Assembly: GCA_001949185.1 (NCBI GenBank)
Contig: BDGG01000003.1
Coordinates: forward strand, 1,445,270 to 1,509,269
Reading direction: 5' to 3'
Length of the DNA stretch: 64,000 nucleotides
Origin: Ramazzottius varieornatus
Taxonomy: Eukaryota > Tardigrada > Eutardigrada > Parachela > Ramazzottiidae
Shown one piece after another: positions 35,560-45,935 of this stretch (its first letter is position 1; every line of letters begins with the position of its first letter). Under the pieces are notes generated by a model that was not told the origin of the DNA, ran no database searches, and was given only the letters and a program-made list of their open reading frames with translations. A program made the position numbers and the translations under genes.

Positions 35560-35891
35560 TACATCATTTCGTAACAATTTGTTTCTCGTTTTGATTTGGC
35601 TTACAGTAGAGCTCGACTTAACTTGATTTATACTGCGCTCAGTCGTCTGTAACAGGGTCTTGTGTAAAATATACAGATCACTGGTAGAAGAAGAATAGTC
35701 CATATGCATCCACGAAATATAAACGAGCGTTGGATTTGGTATCTCTAGAAGGGAAACCGCAAGTTTAATATCTTTTGACTCTTGATGACGATCGTGAAGG
35801 CGGGGTGGTTCATGTCGCTTCTAACGAGCGGCCACCGCCGGTGTTGCTGCGTCACAATCAGCTGCAACAGACAAAACTGGGCTGTCGATCA

Positions 35892-37119
35892 TCAGACGGT
35901 CATTTCGGGAATCGACAGCTGAAAGTTGTGCATACTTATCATGCAAATGTCGGAATTGCACTTATACAGTTCGGCGATTTCTCGACAGTCGCAGCCACTG
36001 AGTTCTTCCTTCTTGGGAATAGTGAACGGGAATTTCTTGACGGTGAAGGTCTTTGTACCAGGAAGAGCGAACTCTTCTGGCTGGATATGCGTGATGGAGC
36101 CTGAAAAGTGGATGCAAACTTTGTCGTAACTAGCATAAAACGGCACGAAAGTTATCGGAAACCTTACAGTAATCGTAGTCACATAGATTGAGGGTGGACT
36201 CTTTCGGGTGCAGTCGGAATGCAATCTCCATGCCAGGTTGTATGTTAGCCTTGTTCACCGAAATGTATTGGTCGCGGTCTGAGTGCTGATGCTGGTTTCG
36301 CATTCCTGAAAAGCAAATCGAATTACTGTACCTGGAAGATACGGGAGCGGTCTCATTCAGCCATCAGTTACCTGTAATGTGGGTGAACATCTTCATGAGC
36401 GAATGAATAGAACCATCTGTGCCGAAGCACCCCGTTTCTCCTTGTGCGATGACCAGACGCTGCTCTTTGCTTTTCTGAGCCATGAGAGACTTCAAAATTC
36501 CAGGATGCGACGAACAATACTTTTCCTTGGTGACGCTGAAACGGAAAAAATTTCATCCAAGTAATCGCCAACAGTAAGCGCAAGGTTACTCACCCGTCGA
36601 TTTTGAAGGGCGTAACTCGAATCTTGAACTTTGGAGACCCAGGCATCACTTCCTCGTATCTGATGCAGTCCTGGACGTCGCTTTGAATCTTAGCCATGGC
36701 TTTTCGCATCATTGCTTTTTCTTGATCGCCTAAAATAGATTTCCGTTACGCACTTGTGCTCCTCTTCGTTCGAGATCGAAGTTTGAAAGTACGGAAGAGA
36801 TCATTACTGTAGATCGGCTCGAAGTAATAAGGAATGACTTTGTTAGGCCATGACCAGTAGATGTGCCGTCCGCTTGGTGGCGGTTCTCGAGGACCAGCGG
36901 CTGCAGCCCCACTTCCCAAAACTACCCGTCGCTGCGGCTGCCGAGTCCCGACGCTACGTTCCCGTAAGGCTGTTAGAAAGTCTTGTTGACCTGCAAAGAA
37001 AATTTCTGTTGTGAGCAAATAACTTTTCCTGGAATTGTTCGTGATCTTATCACATGCTTACCGAATGCCAAGCCGAAAAGGCATACCAAAACCACAGCAA
37101 AACAGCCGGGATACGCCAT
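35892..37119 (-). CDS. Secreted astacin-like pseudoprotease, short paralogue
   Basis: The minus-strand join is 37062-37119, 36808-36990, 36594-36729, 36372-36535, 36168-36305 and 35892-36100, giving 295 residues. The order is a signal peptide (AYPGCFAVVLVCLFGLAFG), an Arg-rich spacer, WPNKVIPYYFEPIY, DCIRYEEV, then the zinc-site region KMFTHITGMRN (residues 174-184). Compared with HExxHxxGxxH, the first His is Lys, the Glu is Met and the third His is Asn; only the middle His and the Gly remain. Conserved features downstream are SDRDQYISVNKANIQPGM, CDYDYCSITHI in place of the Met-turn SxMHY, and REIAELYKC near the end. It stops at 35892 without a mucin tail. It sits 1.2 kb upstream of, and in tandem with, the mucin-tailed paralogue and shares WPxKVIPYY, CIR, ITPFK and PGM blocks with it, so the pair arose by duplication after or together with loss of catalysis. 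Confidence 0.85.
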
Positions 37120-37616
37120 GGCTGACCTCAACAGCAGACGATTGGGGATCAGAGTTTGGTGCGGACACGAATATGTTCGACTGCGGACTACCAGAGGTTT
37201 AGAACTACAACAGACACCTTTTACTAACGAGACAGTTGGTACTCAACGGCATTTTAGAAAAAAGCACGGTTTGCTGACGAATTGACACGTTAGCATAAAA
37301 ACCGCTGCGCATCAGTGTGGGTTCCCAGAAAAACAATTATTAATACAATATATCGACGAGGAAATAGATTTGAAACTCGCAGGTTAGCGTTCCGTTGCTT
37401 TTACTCTCCACAGAATTCCCCGCTGATAAGCTACAGATGTACAACCCAAGCGTGAGCAATTTATGATCCGTGAAAATCCCATTATCGAAGCAATCGAGTT
37501 AGCCAGTTAGCCATAACGGTTTGGTTTTAGAGTCACATCCCGTTCAACATTAGCCCGGGCAAAAGCCAAAAATACATGTACAGAAATCAAAAATGAGCAG
37601 CACCACATGTACAGTA

Positions 37617-37815
37617 CCCGTTCGATCAGAAATTATGAGACAGGCGTTTTCGGCGAAAGTTTTTCGCCATGGTGGTACGAAAGCACGTACTTACACGGCT
37701 CCCTCACTTCAATATGAATGCACTTTTCGACGCTTCTGTACGTTTGTTTTTCCATTTTGCCGTCCTTTCCGCCTGTCCCATAATTTTTATTGTTATTTCT
37801 ATTTGCTCATACGTG
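37617..37815. mobile_element. TA-target MITE, family M1 (199 bp)
   Basis: The left end CCCGTTCGATCAGAAATTAT follows TA at 37615-37616. The right end, inverted, is CACGTATGAG before TA at 37816-37817. Internal GCGTTTTCGGCGAAAG and CCGCCTGTCCCATAATTTTT words are M1-like. Confidence 0.6.
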
Positions 37816-37819
37816 TACG

Positions 37820-38207
37820 GGAAGATACATAAACTGGACAAAAGATAACCCGCCTTTTCCACGGCTAGCACCGTCGTTCCAAAAGCTGATGTCGCTTCCG
37901 GCTGCAAGAGAGCGAATACATACGTGCAGGCCTGTACCAACTGGACCTATATATGTCAACACAGCCACGTAAACCCACTCGGAATCTGGAGGGACGACCC
38001 GCTCGCTCAACAGTTTTGATCCTTCTGTCGACAAAATGTATCTAGTAACGGGATTGATTAATACCGTTAACGAATTCGCTGGACATTCTGCGTCTAAGCT
38101 GGGCGGGAGACCCTTACGAACCAGGTTACCAACCGTCAAAAGAGTCTGGATATCTTTATTGGAAAGACAATACTCTGTTCTCAAAACGCGTGAAGATAGC
38201 AAAACCT
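37820..38207 (-). CDS. Possible exon of an unrecognised gene
   Basis: On the minus strand a TTTTTAG acceptor is followed by an open frame of about 130 codons with protein-like composition (LLTVGNLVRKGLPPSLDAEC, PPDSEWVYVAVLTYIG). It runs into the M1 element at its 3' end. No family was recognised and no partner exon is secure; 38495-38743 (minus, WRMGFLIAISVGDIVRQRL) might be an upstream exon. Confidence 0.3.
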
Positions 38208-38814
38208 AAAAACAAACAACTAAGTTAGATGTTTGTTGGTTTCAGTCATACACGTATAACAGACGAGAAAGATTAAATTTCTGCTCTCTTCTGCGTACAC
38301 GTGAACTATAAAATCTTCAGTCCGAACGACTCGTGTCTTTGTTCAATATCAGATTACAAACAATTCTGCAAGCTGACTACCGCAAAGGTGCAGCGAAATA
38401 GTCGCTTGCTGTAGTGATACAGCCAGGTTTCCTCATCGCTTGCGTATAGATTAGTGCTCCTCGCGACGAGCTGTTTATGTCGCAAACGGTTGATTTAAAA
38501 TTTGACTTTGCTTGAGCAACGGAAATTAGTCGTGAGTGAGGCGTTTTTCCAAAGTCTCGGAAACGGGAGCGGAAATGCGCAGGTTTTGCGGGCTAGGTTT
38601 GTAGGCAAACTTTGCCTCTTGACTAGGCTGAACTTCATGATTTTCATGGTTTTCTCTCTGGCTAGTCTCTGTCTGACGATATCCCCGACACTAATAGCAA
38701 TCAAGAAGCCCATACGCCAACGGCATCTCGCAACGTGAAGCACTGTGCAGACAGAGATCAGCTGAGAAATGGAAATTTGAAATTTTGAGTCAAGTATGCA
38801 GAGAATAATCCGTT

Positions 38815-38862
38815 CTCGCTTTCAAGATAAGCTACTCGAGGGCTGCTTATCTTGAAAGCGAG
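38815..38862. repeat. Perfect 17-bp-arm hairpin
   Basis: Arms CTCGCTTTCAAGATAAG and its exact complement flank a 14-base loop. No T-run follows, and no element boundary was identified. Confidence 0.8.
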
Positions 38863-39389
38863 ACTTCGTAATCCACGTTCAAGATCAACACAATCAACGG
38901 AGTTTTACGGCCTGTCGTGAGGAGGACTATTATTATACCGTCTTCTTACCCTATTGTTTTTGGTTTCATGCATGACTGTAGGTAGTTTCCTTACGTTTCA
39001 CAAGCTGACTTCCGACCGGATGCTGTCCTCATTCGAAATTACAATACCTTCCTGATCTCGCCTTGGATCAAAATAATTCTGCTTGGGTCAGCTAACGAAC
39101 GTAATGCCAAGAACACGGAATCAAAATCACGGCCGCTGTTCAGTGACCGCGCAATAATAGCTTTCGCCGTTTCTACAAGTAAGGTCGCGGTTCGATACTT
39201 AAACTTTTCGTAGCATGTTCGGTGTCCTCAGTTTAGCTGTGCTTTATATTGCATTGGGCCTTTGCGCAATTCCAAGTGCCAGTTCTACTGCAATCTCTGT
39301 GCACAAGCAAACTTTTCAAGCCACAAACAATTCGTGATGTACACGCACAGGAAATTATGGACCAGTTAAGATATCTGATAAGCGTTTAA

Positions 39390-40019
39390 CAGCGCTGGCA
39401 AAAATACGATAAAATTCGATACGATATTTTCCGATACAATATCGGCGGATATTTTATTGCTGTGTTCGATATTCAACCGATATCGATATTTCGACATGAT
39501 ATTTTTCCGTTACCGTATTTTCGATATATCGTATCATCGCAGCGATATATCGATATTTCGGGAATTTTATTTTTTCGGAATTCCACTGGTTCAAGCCGAA
39601 AAACTCAAGAAGTCGGTTTTCACATAAAGTATTAGTAAGATCGAAAGCGTCGGATGCAGCAAAGACATGACTATACCAAGACTTCAAACACGTGGAAACC
39701 TGGACAGAGTTAGCACCAGAACCGAATGGGCGGAGTGTGCTCGGTACACCATGGCCTAAATCAAGCCTTCAAAATCAACCATGGTCTTCCGTAAGCGAGA
39801 TATCACTGGCGAGTTTGCCATCCAACAAAATACCGATATATCGATAATATATCGATAATATATCGATATGGCGCGGTGCGATATCGCCGAATATTTTACT
39901 GCGTTATTCGATATTAGCTTCATATCAATATTTTCGATACGATATCTGTCGCATATTTTATCGCACAGATTCGATATATTTCGATACGATATCGATATAC
40001 CGTATCGCTGCCAGCACTA
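39390..40019 (-). mobile_element. CGATAT-rich MITE, family H2, copy 2 (630 bp)
   Basis: The ends CAGCGCTGGCAAAAATACG and, inverted, TAGTGCTGGCAGCGATACG are flanked by 8-bp duplications gcgtttaa (39382-39389) and gcgtttga (40020-40027), one mismatch. It is hAT-like by duplication length. Subterminal regions are saturated with ATCGATA words able to fold on themselves. Confidence 0.85.
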
Positions 40020-40357
40020 GCGTTTGAGATATTTGATTAGGGTCTGGCTATCGTCACCCCCTGAAACAAATTTGTGGGAAGATCATCCGAAATCCAAAAA
40101 CGCTATTGACACCTACCGCACCCAAAATATACGTTACTTTATTTGCAAAGTTCTAACGAGTGAATGTGGCAACAGCATCGTCAGAGGCGACTCTTGGCCT
40201 TCCACCTGGGTGTGAAACTGAGTTAGACTGGAAGCCCTATTCTGACGAGTCTCCGAGCCACGATATTGCTCAAATAACATTGGGCATTAGTCCTGATCTG
40301 CAGCAGAGCATTCTGGGTTCACTGCGGGTTCATCCGGGTTCTAATGAGTATACCATG

Positions 40358-41010
40358 TAGTGATATTTTAATATAGTGATATTTTATTAAAGTAGATGAT
40401 AGTAGATGGTTTCAGGGTCTATAACATTTAGTAATATTTGGTGAACAGAACTGGACACCGGAACCCGATATGAACATTTTAGTAGTTTGAAACTAGGGTC
40501 CAATATTTTATTATTATTAACATGTTTATCACTTGTATTAAAATATATTTTATTACCCGTAACACTACCGCTGATTCATAGAACCTGTTGGTTTCCTAAA
40601 TTCTAATGCGTGTGCCCTGGTTAATGGTTATGCGGCGACGATCTATAGCTATAGGAAAATCCAGCGCACTATAGTGGCTGCACAGTCTCGCTCTGAGTCG
40701 CTAGCACATCTGACGTCAAGAACGTGATTCCCACAGTGCGCACATGCTCTCTTACATTGCGCAGTGTGCGCTCCGCCCCATTTCAGAAAAGACTGTGAGA
40801 CTGTGCGACTGCCTTTTCGTATAGCTACAGTACGACCACGCCTCACAAAGTGCACCAGATCCTAATGATGCTACCACACCAGCACGGAATGGCTAATGCA
40901 GATGCATACGCGGTTACCATGCACCTAGACATAGCGCGACACACTAAACCGCCATGTTGTAGAGTGCGGGTGCACAGTGCAAGCTGTAGTACAGGCATTG
41001 ATACTGTTTA
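40358..41010 (+). mobile_element. hAT-type MITE, family H1, diverged copy 3, interrupted
   Basis: The left end TAGTGATATTTTAATATAG and the following 250 bp align with H1 copy 2. The sequence is interrupted at 40643-40830 and resumes as CGACCACGCCTCACAAAGTG. The right end has decayed, so the end is approximate. Confidence 0.75.
40643..40830. mobile_element. Small MITE nested in H1 copy 3
   Basis: Inverted ends CTATAGCTATAGGAAAATCC and CTGTAGCTATACGAAAAGG are each followed by GCACAGTCTC. Comparison with uninterrupted H1 copies fixes the insertion between TGCG and CGACC; cgac may be duplicated. Confidence 0.7.
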
Positions 41011-41265
41011 CGGCAAAATATGTTATTTGTCCTCTAGCTTGACACAGAGCCCCGGACCGCCGCCGCGAGCAAAACCTACAGTTTTAAACCTACAGTGTTT
41101 TTCTAAACATTTATGATTCTTCGAGTAAATATTCGGTAGGGCTTCTGCTGGCACAGATGCCTCGGATACCTTGTGCTAAGGTCTACTGGTGAGCTCTCCG
41201 TTATCAAATGGTATTACCATGCATAAACCATACATGGACCCGTTATGTGATATTCATGTCCCATA

Positions 41266-41325
41266 CTGTAGACACACGGTTATCGGCGGCCCAATTTGGG
41301 GCCACCGACACCCCTGTGTCTACAG
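41266..41325. repeat. 60-bp foldback element with TA flanks
   Basis: CTGTAGACACA at both ends in inverted orientation continues into complementary arms around AATTTG. TA lies at 41264-41265 and 41326-41327. Confidence 0.7.
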
Positions 41326-41713
41326 TATTTCTGACGTCGAATGAGCCTTTTCTGACATGAAATTCTTAAGAATATTTAATGCTATCAGATGCTAAGCTCA
41401 TCACGTTTCGCCATGGTTTGAAAGTTCAAAAAAGCCGTTCCGCCCTTTCTGAAAGATGTTCTCGAAAATTACAGGGGTGAATCTAGCCGATAGACCCGCA
41501 CATGGGGGTTTGATGTTGAAACGGATGCATGTGCCTTTTTAACCTGCATCGTCTCATTCCGACGTAAAAACTTTACAGTCCGAAAACAGAATCCCTTGAG
41601 ATGTTCCCACCACAGCCGTCTGACCACTGGTCAGACCGCCAGGCAGACCTCGGATTCCTGGTCCTCGATGTTTGATACATCGGACCGCGTCGTCACCTTA
41701 GCTTTGACCCTTA

Positions 41714-42196
41714 TGCAGTGATTCCACTTCATCACGGAGAACCATTACGGACCTCCGTCAGGAGCTCCGTAATGAGTGATTCTACTTTCGATCATTTCGA
41801 GTCGGTTATAACCTTTTATGACTGGAGAAGTGGAATCACTCATTTCGGAGCTGTTGACGGAAGTCCGTGATAGCTTCTCGTAGTGACTTCAATATGACTT
41901 TACGTAAATAAAGAAAAGTGCGAAATGCACCGCGTCCGACATGAGCGATAACGCGACACAACATTCGGTTGATTGAAATATATGATATACATGTAGAACT
42001 TTCGACAAGAAATTACGACAGTTACGAGGTAAATTCTATTTCCTCGTTCCAGCCAGTAATCAGAAATACGCGATGGGTCCGGAAATTGCTCCTCTGCCGA
42101 GATGACGTTTTCCGTGATGGTTTTTTCCAGTTATGGTAATGGAAAATTTTCGTAAAGAGCAAAAACGCGCCAGTTACGAGAAGTGGAATCGCTGCA
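41714..42196. mobile_element. PIF/Harbinger-type MITE (483 bp)
   Basis: The terminal repeats TGCAGTGATTCCACTTC and, inverted, TGCAGCGATTCCACTTC differ in one base and are flanked by TTA on both sides (41711-41713, 42197-42199). The left part folds into a second long hairpin with arms at 41717-41782 and 41828-41895. A 3-bp TTA duplication is typical for PIF/Harbinger; its ends differ from those of the element at 57466-60414. Confidence 0.88.
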
Positions 42197-42199
42197 TTA

Positions 42200-43026
42200 G
42201 GGTGCCAAAACTCTAAACTTCAATTTTGTACAATTAGGTCGGTGAACGAGTTTACCCAATCCCAGTCGGACTTGACTCTCGGTGCACCCAAAATGCTCTG
42301 CATCACACCAAGACCGATCCCCAATGTTATTCGGGCAAGATCATGGCTCGGAGGCTCGTCAGAACAGGAGAGGTATAAATGTGCACACACTGGGTGCACC
42401 CAATGTACACATGGGAACGAATGAAATGTACATTGAAGTTGAGAGAGAATGCGTTATTGTTTCCTAAAACAGCTTCCACTGCATTAGGGATGGCATGAAG
42501 GCCATGGTCATGTCCGTTCGATTCGTGCTGAATCGTGGGATGAGACGCGGTTACCTACTTGAGTCGTTGTCATGGAGTAAGACATTGTAATCGTCGGAGA
42601 GAAAAGTGGGTTTCATCAGTCTTTTTTTGCATAAGGATGATTAGTTTCTAATTGTAGTGGGTGACAATAGCTCCAGTGGGTTCTAGTAATTAATTAACAC
42701 TTCTAATACCACCGTCCTCGTCGTGTACACAATACCTCACAAAAAATGTAGAACACAGAGGTCAATTTCCTCTACCGAAACCAAGCCTGCGAAAAGTCTA
42801 GATATCCGCGTTACGGTCAAAAACTAAATCAAAATGGCCGAGCGTACTTTTTAAAGTTAGACTTCACGGCCTGCTAACCTTCCGGATTTTGAAATTTTGA
42901 AAACTGCCCATTGACTGAGCCAGCCTCCGACTAAAACGTCCGGCCGATCAAAACTCTGTATACGCCATGAGCACGGTAATATTCAGCACGAAAACCTTAG
43001 TACTCTTAGTGTTAAGGTGGGTGATA
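42200..43026. other. Noncoding stretch, nothing recognised
   Basis: No coding or element signal was found. Confidence 0.3.
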
Positions 43027-43274
43027 CAGTAATAAACCTCACTTCTTTAGTGCGTCACAGGCAGAGCCGCCTATTAAAGCACGTGCGAAGAGCGTCAAAG
43101 TTTTTCTGGAGACTCGAACAAAAGTAGAAAAATGCCAAAGATGGCGCTCGAGAGCACGGCCAGTTGTCACATGACTGTGATGACGCATACGTTTGCCATT
43201 CACAAACCTACTAGCACGTTTCAGCGTGTCGAAACCCGCTTTGTGACGTACTGAAGAAGTGAGTATCATCACTG
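43027..43274. mobile_element. Tc1/mariner-type MITE (248 bp)
   Basis: The ends CAGTAATAAACCTCACTTC and, inverted, CAGTGATGATACTCACTTC continue as CTTYAGTRCGTCACA on both sides. TA flanks lie at 43025-43026 and 43275-43276. CAGT termini with a TA target fit the Tc1/mariner group. Confidence 0.82.
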
Positions 43275-43276
43275 TA

Positions 43277-44260
43277 ATAGCTTTTGGGTGTTACTGGGTG
43301 GCTATTGCCATTTCAATTTAATTATGTTGGACGTACAGTATGAAATTATTGCATGCTCACCAGTGAAAATTTCATGTGGTCGTTGCTACCTATAAGGGAT
43401 TTACACCTGTCAATCCACTTTGATTCTAGAACCGGTAACGCAAAAAGATAGAGGAGACTCTGATCTATAGGCTGAGATTGACTGAATCGGCGAAACTAAT
43501 TCTTGGACGTCCGGGCAAATTTCGGGAACAGGGGAGTAACTGTCGTACAGATTTGTCCCGATGACGTAATCAAAGCTCTCTGACGTAATGAACTTTGAAT
43601 TGGAATTATTAATCGCAAGGCGGCCATCTGATCGGCGCGATGCCACTGCAAGATGGCACTCACTCAGCTTCAAGAACTTTGTGGTGAGCTGTTAAAACCA
43701 CCGCGAAATCAGGTCCGATGAGACGTTCATCCCTCCTTCCCAATCAAAAGTTTCAATCAAAAGACATTGCGTCGTCGGATCAGACTCAGCGATGCCCGCT
43801 ACGGTTTGGAAACTGTAAGGTTGTAAATTCCAAGCCGAATGCGCTTGGAATGGAAAATAGGAGAGGAATTCCTAATACTCCTGTATTGCTATTTCCTTCT
43901 CCAGAAGGTCCTCGCAAAAATCTAGAATTCCAAACTCCCATTTGCCAGTTTAGTTCTTTTTACATACCCATCTAAAATAGTAAACATGATATGAAGTCAT
44001 CAACAAATATTGGATTTGAGACTGAAAAATAGCCAACGCTGCGGGATCTGGCTGCAGAAATTTGAGTCTGAGTGGGCTTGAAACTGGCTTTGCGTTGTCA
44101 TGCTGTGTTTCTTGAGAAACGCTCAAGTCAGCGGACACCAGATCAAAGTCTTGCCGTATCGGAAAGCTGGCTCGTGGCGTTATCCTGCCGATATCTTACA
44201 TAAAGGTAGAAATCTGTGAAACTGTGTCCACCAAGCAAAACTGTTCATAGCTTAAGCCAG
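43277..44260. other. Upstream flank of the catalase-like gene
   Basis: No exon or element was recognised. Confidence 0.3.
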
Positions 44261-44268
44261 TATTTAAA
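44261..44268 (+). promoter_or_regulatory. Possible TATA box of the catalase-like gene
   Basis: TATTTAAA lies 77 bp before the ATG at 44345, leaving room for a short 5' UTR with a TCATCCC start-like motif about 30 bp downstream. Confidence 0.35.
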
Positions 44269-44344
44269 CCGTGCCTCCTGAAATTTGCTTCCTCATCCCA
44301 TCGACTTGCAGCTTAGACCCTAGTCAGTTCTTTCCTGAGTCGCA

Positions 44345-45380
44345 ATGGCGTCGTATACCGTACTCTGTCTCGTCTCGTGTCTCGTTGCAGGAGCCTTCGC
44401 GGATCTCCCGGCCAATTACCAAAATCTCTTGGCTGTTGAAAAGCAAAACCTGCTGTGGCAGAACGTCCAGAGCGATCCTCACGACTTGAACAACTTACCA
44501 AGCGAAGGAGTTGGTTCACTGCTGCTCAACGCCATCAAACCTCCGTACTTGCTGCCGGCTTTCTCCCATATTTCCGACGAAATGATTGAAGGTCGAAGAA
44601 AGATCTTCCACACATACGGATCAGTGGCCAAAGGTCGACTGGAATTTTTCTCCAACTCGACCTTCACAGGAATCTTTGAGAGTGGAACGCGCGACGTTCT
44701 TATTCGACCATCAGTCGCTCTCCTTAAAGACGATAATTTTATTCCAGGTACCATAAATCCTCTTTTTCATTTGGAAATAACTATGGAAGAACATTAACTC
44801 CTGTGAAGATTTGTCCAAGAGTCAACTGATTGCAGGGCTGGGGGTCAAGGTACTAATTGACGGCAGCCCATCTGTGAACTTCCACACGCTCTTCTCCTTG
44901 GATGGTCAAGGCGACAACCGTGACTTCTTCGAGAACGCAATGTCCAACGTCATTCCCGATACGGAAAACCCAGTCCTCATCGCAGTCACCAAGGTCTTCC
45001 AGAGCGCGCTGTATCTACTGTCCGCTAACTGGATGAACCGACCAGAGAACCCCAACAATATGCCCCTGTACGAACACGCCTCCATCCGTGCCGATGGCTC
45101 CCCTGTTGAGAAGGGCAAAGTGGTCGCCCCCTGGAAAATCGACTTTGTACCGAACAAGTCTCTGTCGTGGGACCCTGCCACCAATAAAGATTTCCGCTGG
45201 CATTTCACCCACGATGTGCCTTCTGGGAGTGTGTTGTATGATGTGGTGCTGTTCCGAACCCAAGATTCCGTTGGCCAACATGTCGGGCGTTTGATTAGCA
45301 CAAGTCCGTTTGTTGCGTCGCTGTATGGGGATGAGCGATTGTATCTGCAGCATGCTAATAATCGATGGTGCTCTACATAG
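44345..45380 (+). CDS. Secreted catalase-like haem protein
   Basis: The join is 44345-44747 and 44836-45380 (frame intact, 315 residues). A signal peptide (ASYTVLCLVSCLVAGAFA) shows export. The rest fits the small catalase-related haem protein superfamily (catalase-like, about 300-residue core without the C-terminal domain of true catalases). FHTYGSVAKGRLEF places a His where the distal haem His lies. GLGVKVLIDGSPSVNFHTLF corresponds to the GxxxKfLrDG...N block, DNRDFFENAMSN to the following Phe-rich helix, and STSPFVASLYGDERLYLQH to the family C-terminus. Members act on peroxides or fatty-acid hydroperoxides; which applies here is unknown. No longer domain is present, and no neighbour hints at a pathway. 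Confidence 0.78.
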
Positions 45381-45669
45381 TACATTGCAAAGCTTTTGTA
45401 TTTGCAACAACAAGCTCTATACTACGGTAGCGCATATTGTTATAGAATTACACGTCACACACCCTGCTGAGAATGCGGAGATCCATTATCTTCCGGGCCG
45501 GACAGATATTTTCGGGCGGAAAGGGCAAGCAAAAGTTTTGCGCGCATGCAACAGACCAGCCTCCGGATAGCTAAAGCTCTTAAGCTAAAACTGGCAGAAC
45601 GGCTTGCGAAAGATGAAAAGGCGTTGGTTCTTTGGCACTTGCTTGGGTCTTCCCCGAGTCGATTCTAGC

Positions 45670-45752
45670 CTATACTTGCGTCTCGAACTTCCAACGAACG
45701 TACAACTCGTGGTCCTTGAGTAGATATTCGCTAACTTGCTTCATAGTTCTGC
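45670..45752 (-). CDS. Possible small terminal exon
   Basis: On the minus strand, after a TTTTCCAG acceptor, a short frame (MKQVSEYLLKDHELYVRWKF) ends in TAG. It could be an alternative last exon of the receptor gene upstream or of an unseen gene. Confidence 0.25.
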
Positions 45753-45935
45753 CTGGAAAACGAAAACACTCAGATCAATAACTCAATTGCAAACGCTACC
45801 ACCCCAGGTTTCCAGTGAGTAATTTGTCAACATATGAGAGCCGGATAGATCGTCAGCTTTTTCTGGTCTAGTCCAGAACCTCTCGGTTTCGTCTTATCCG
45901 TAGGTAAGCTCGCGCGACTATTGGAGATCATACGT

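Noticed and set aside
38495-38743. Possible Mpv17/PMP22-family exon (GFLIAISVGDIVRQRL)
   Set aside because: The resemblance is limited to one short block, and no further exon of that family follows.
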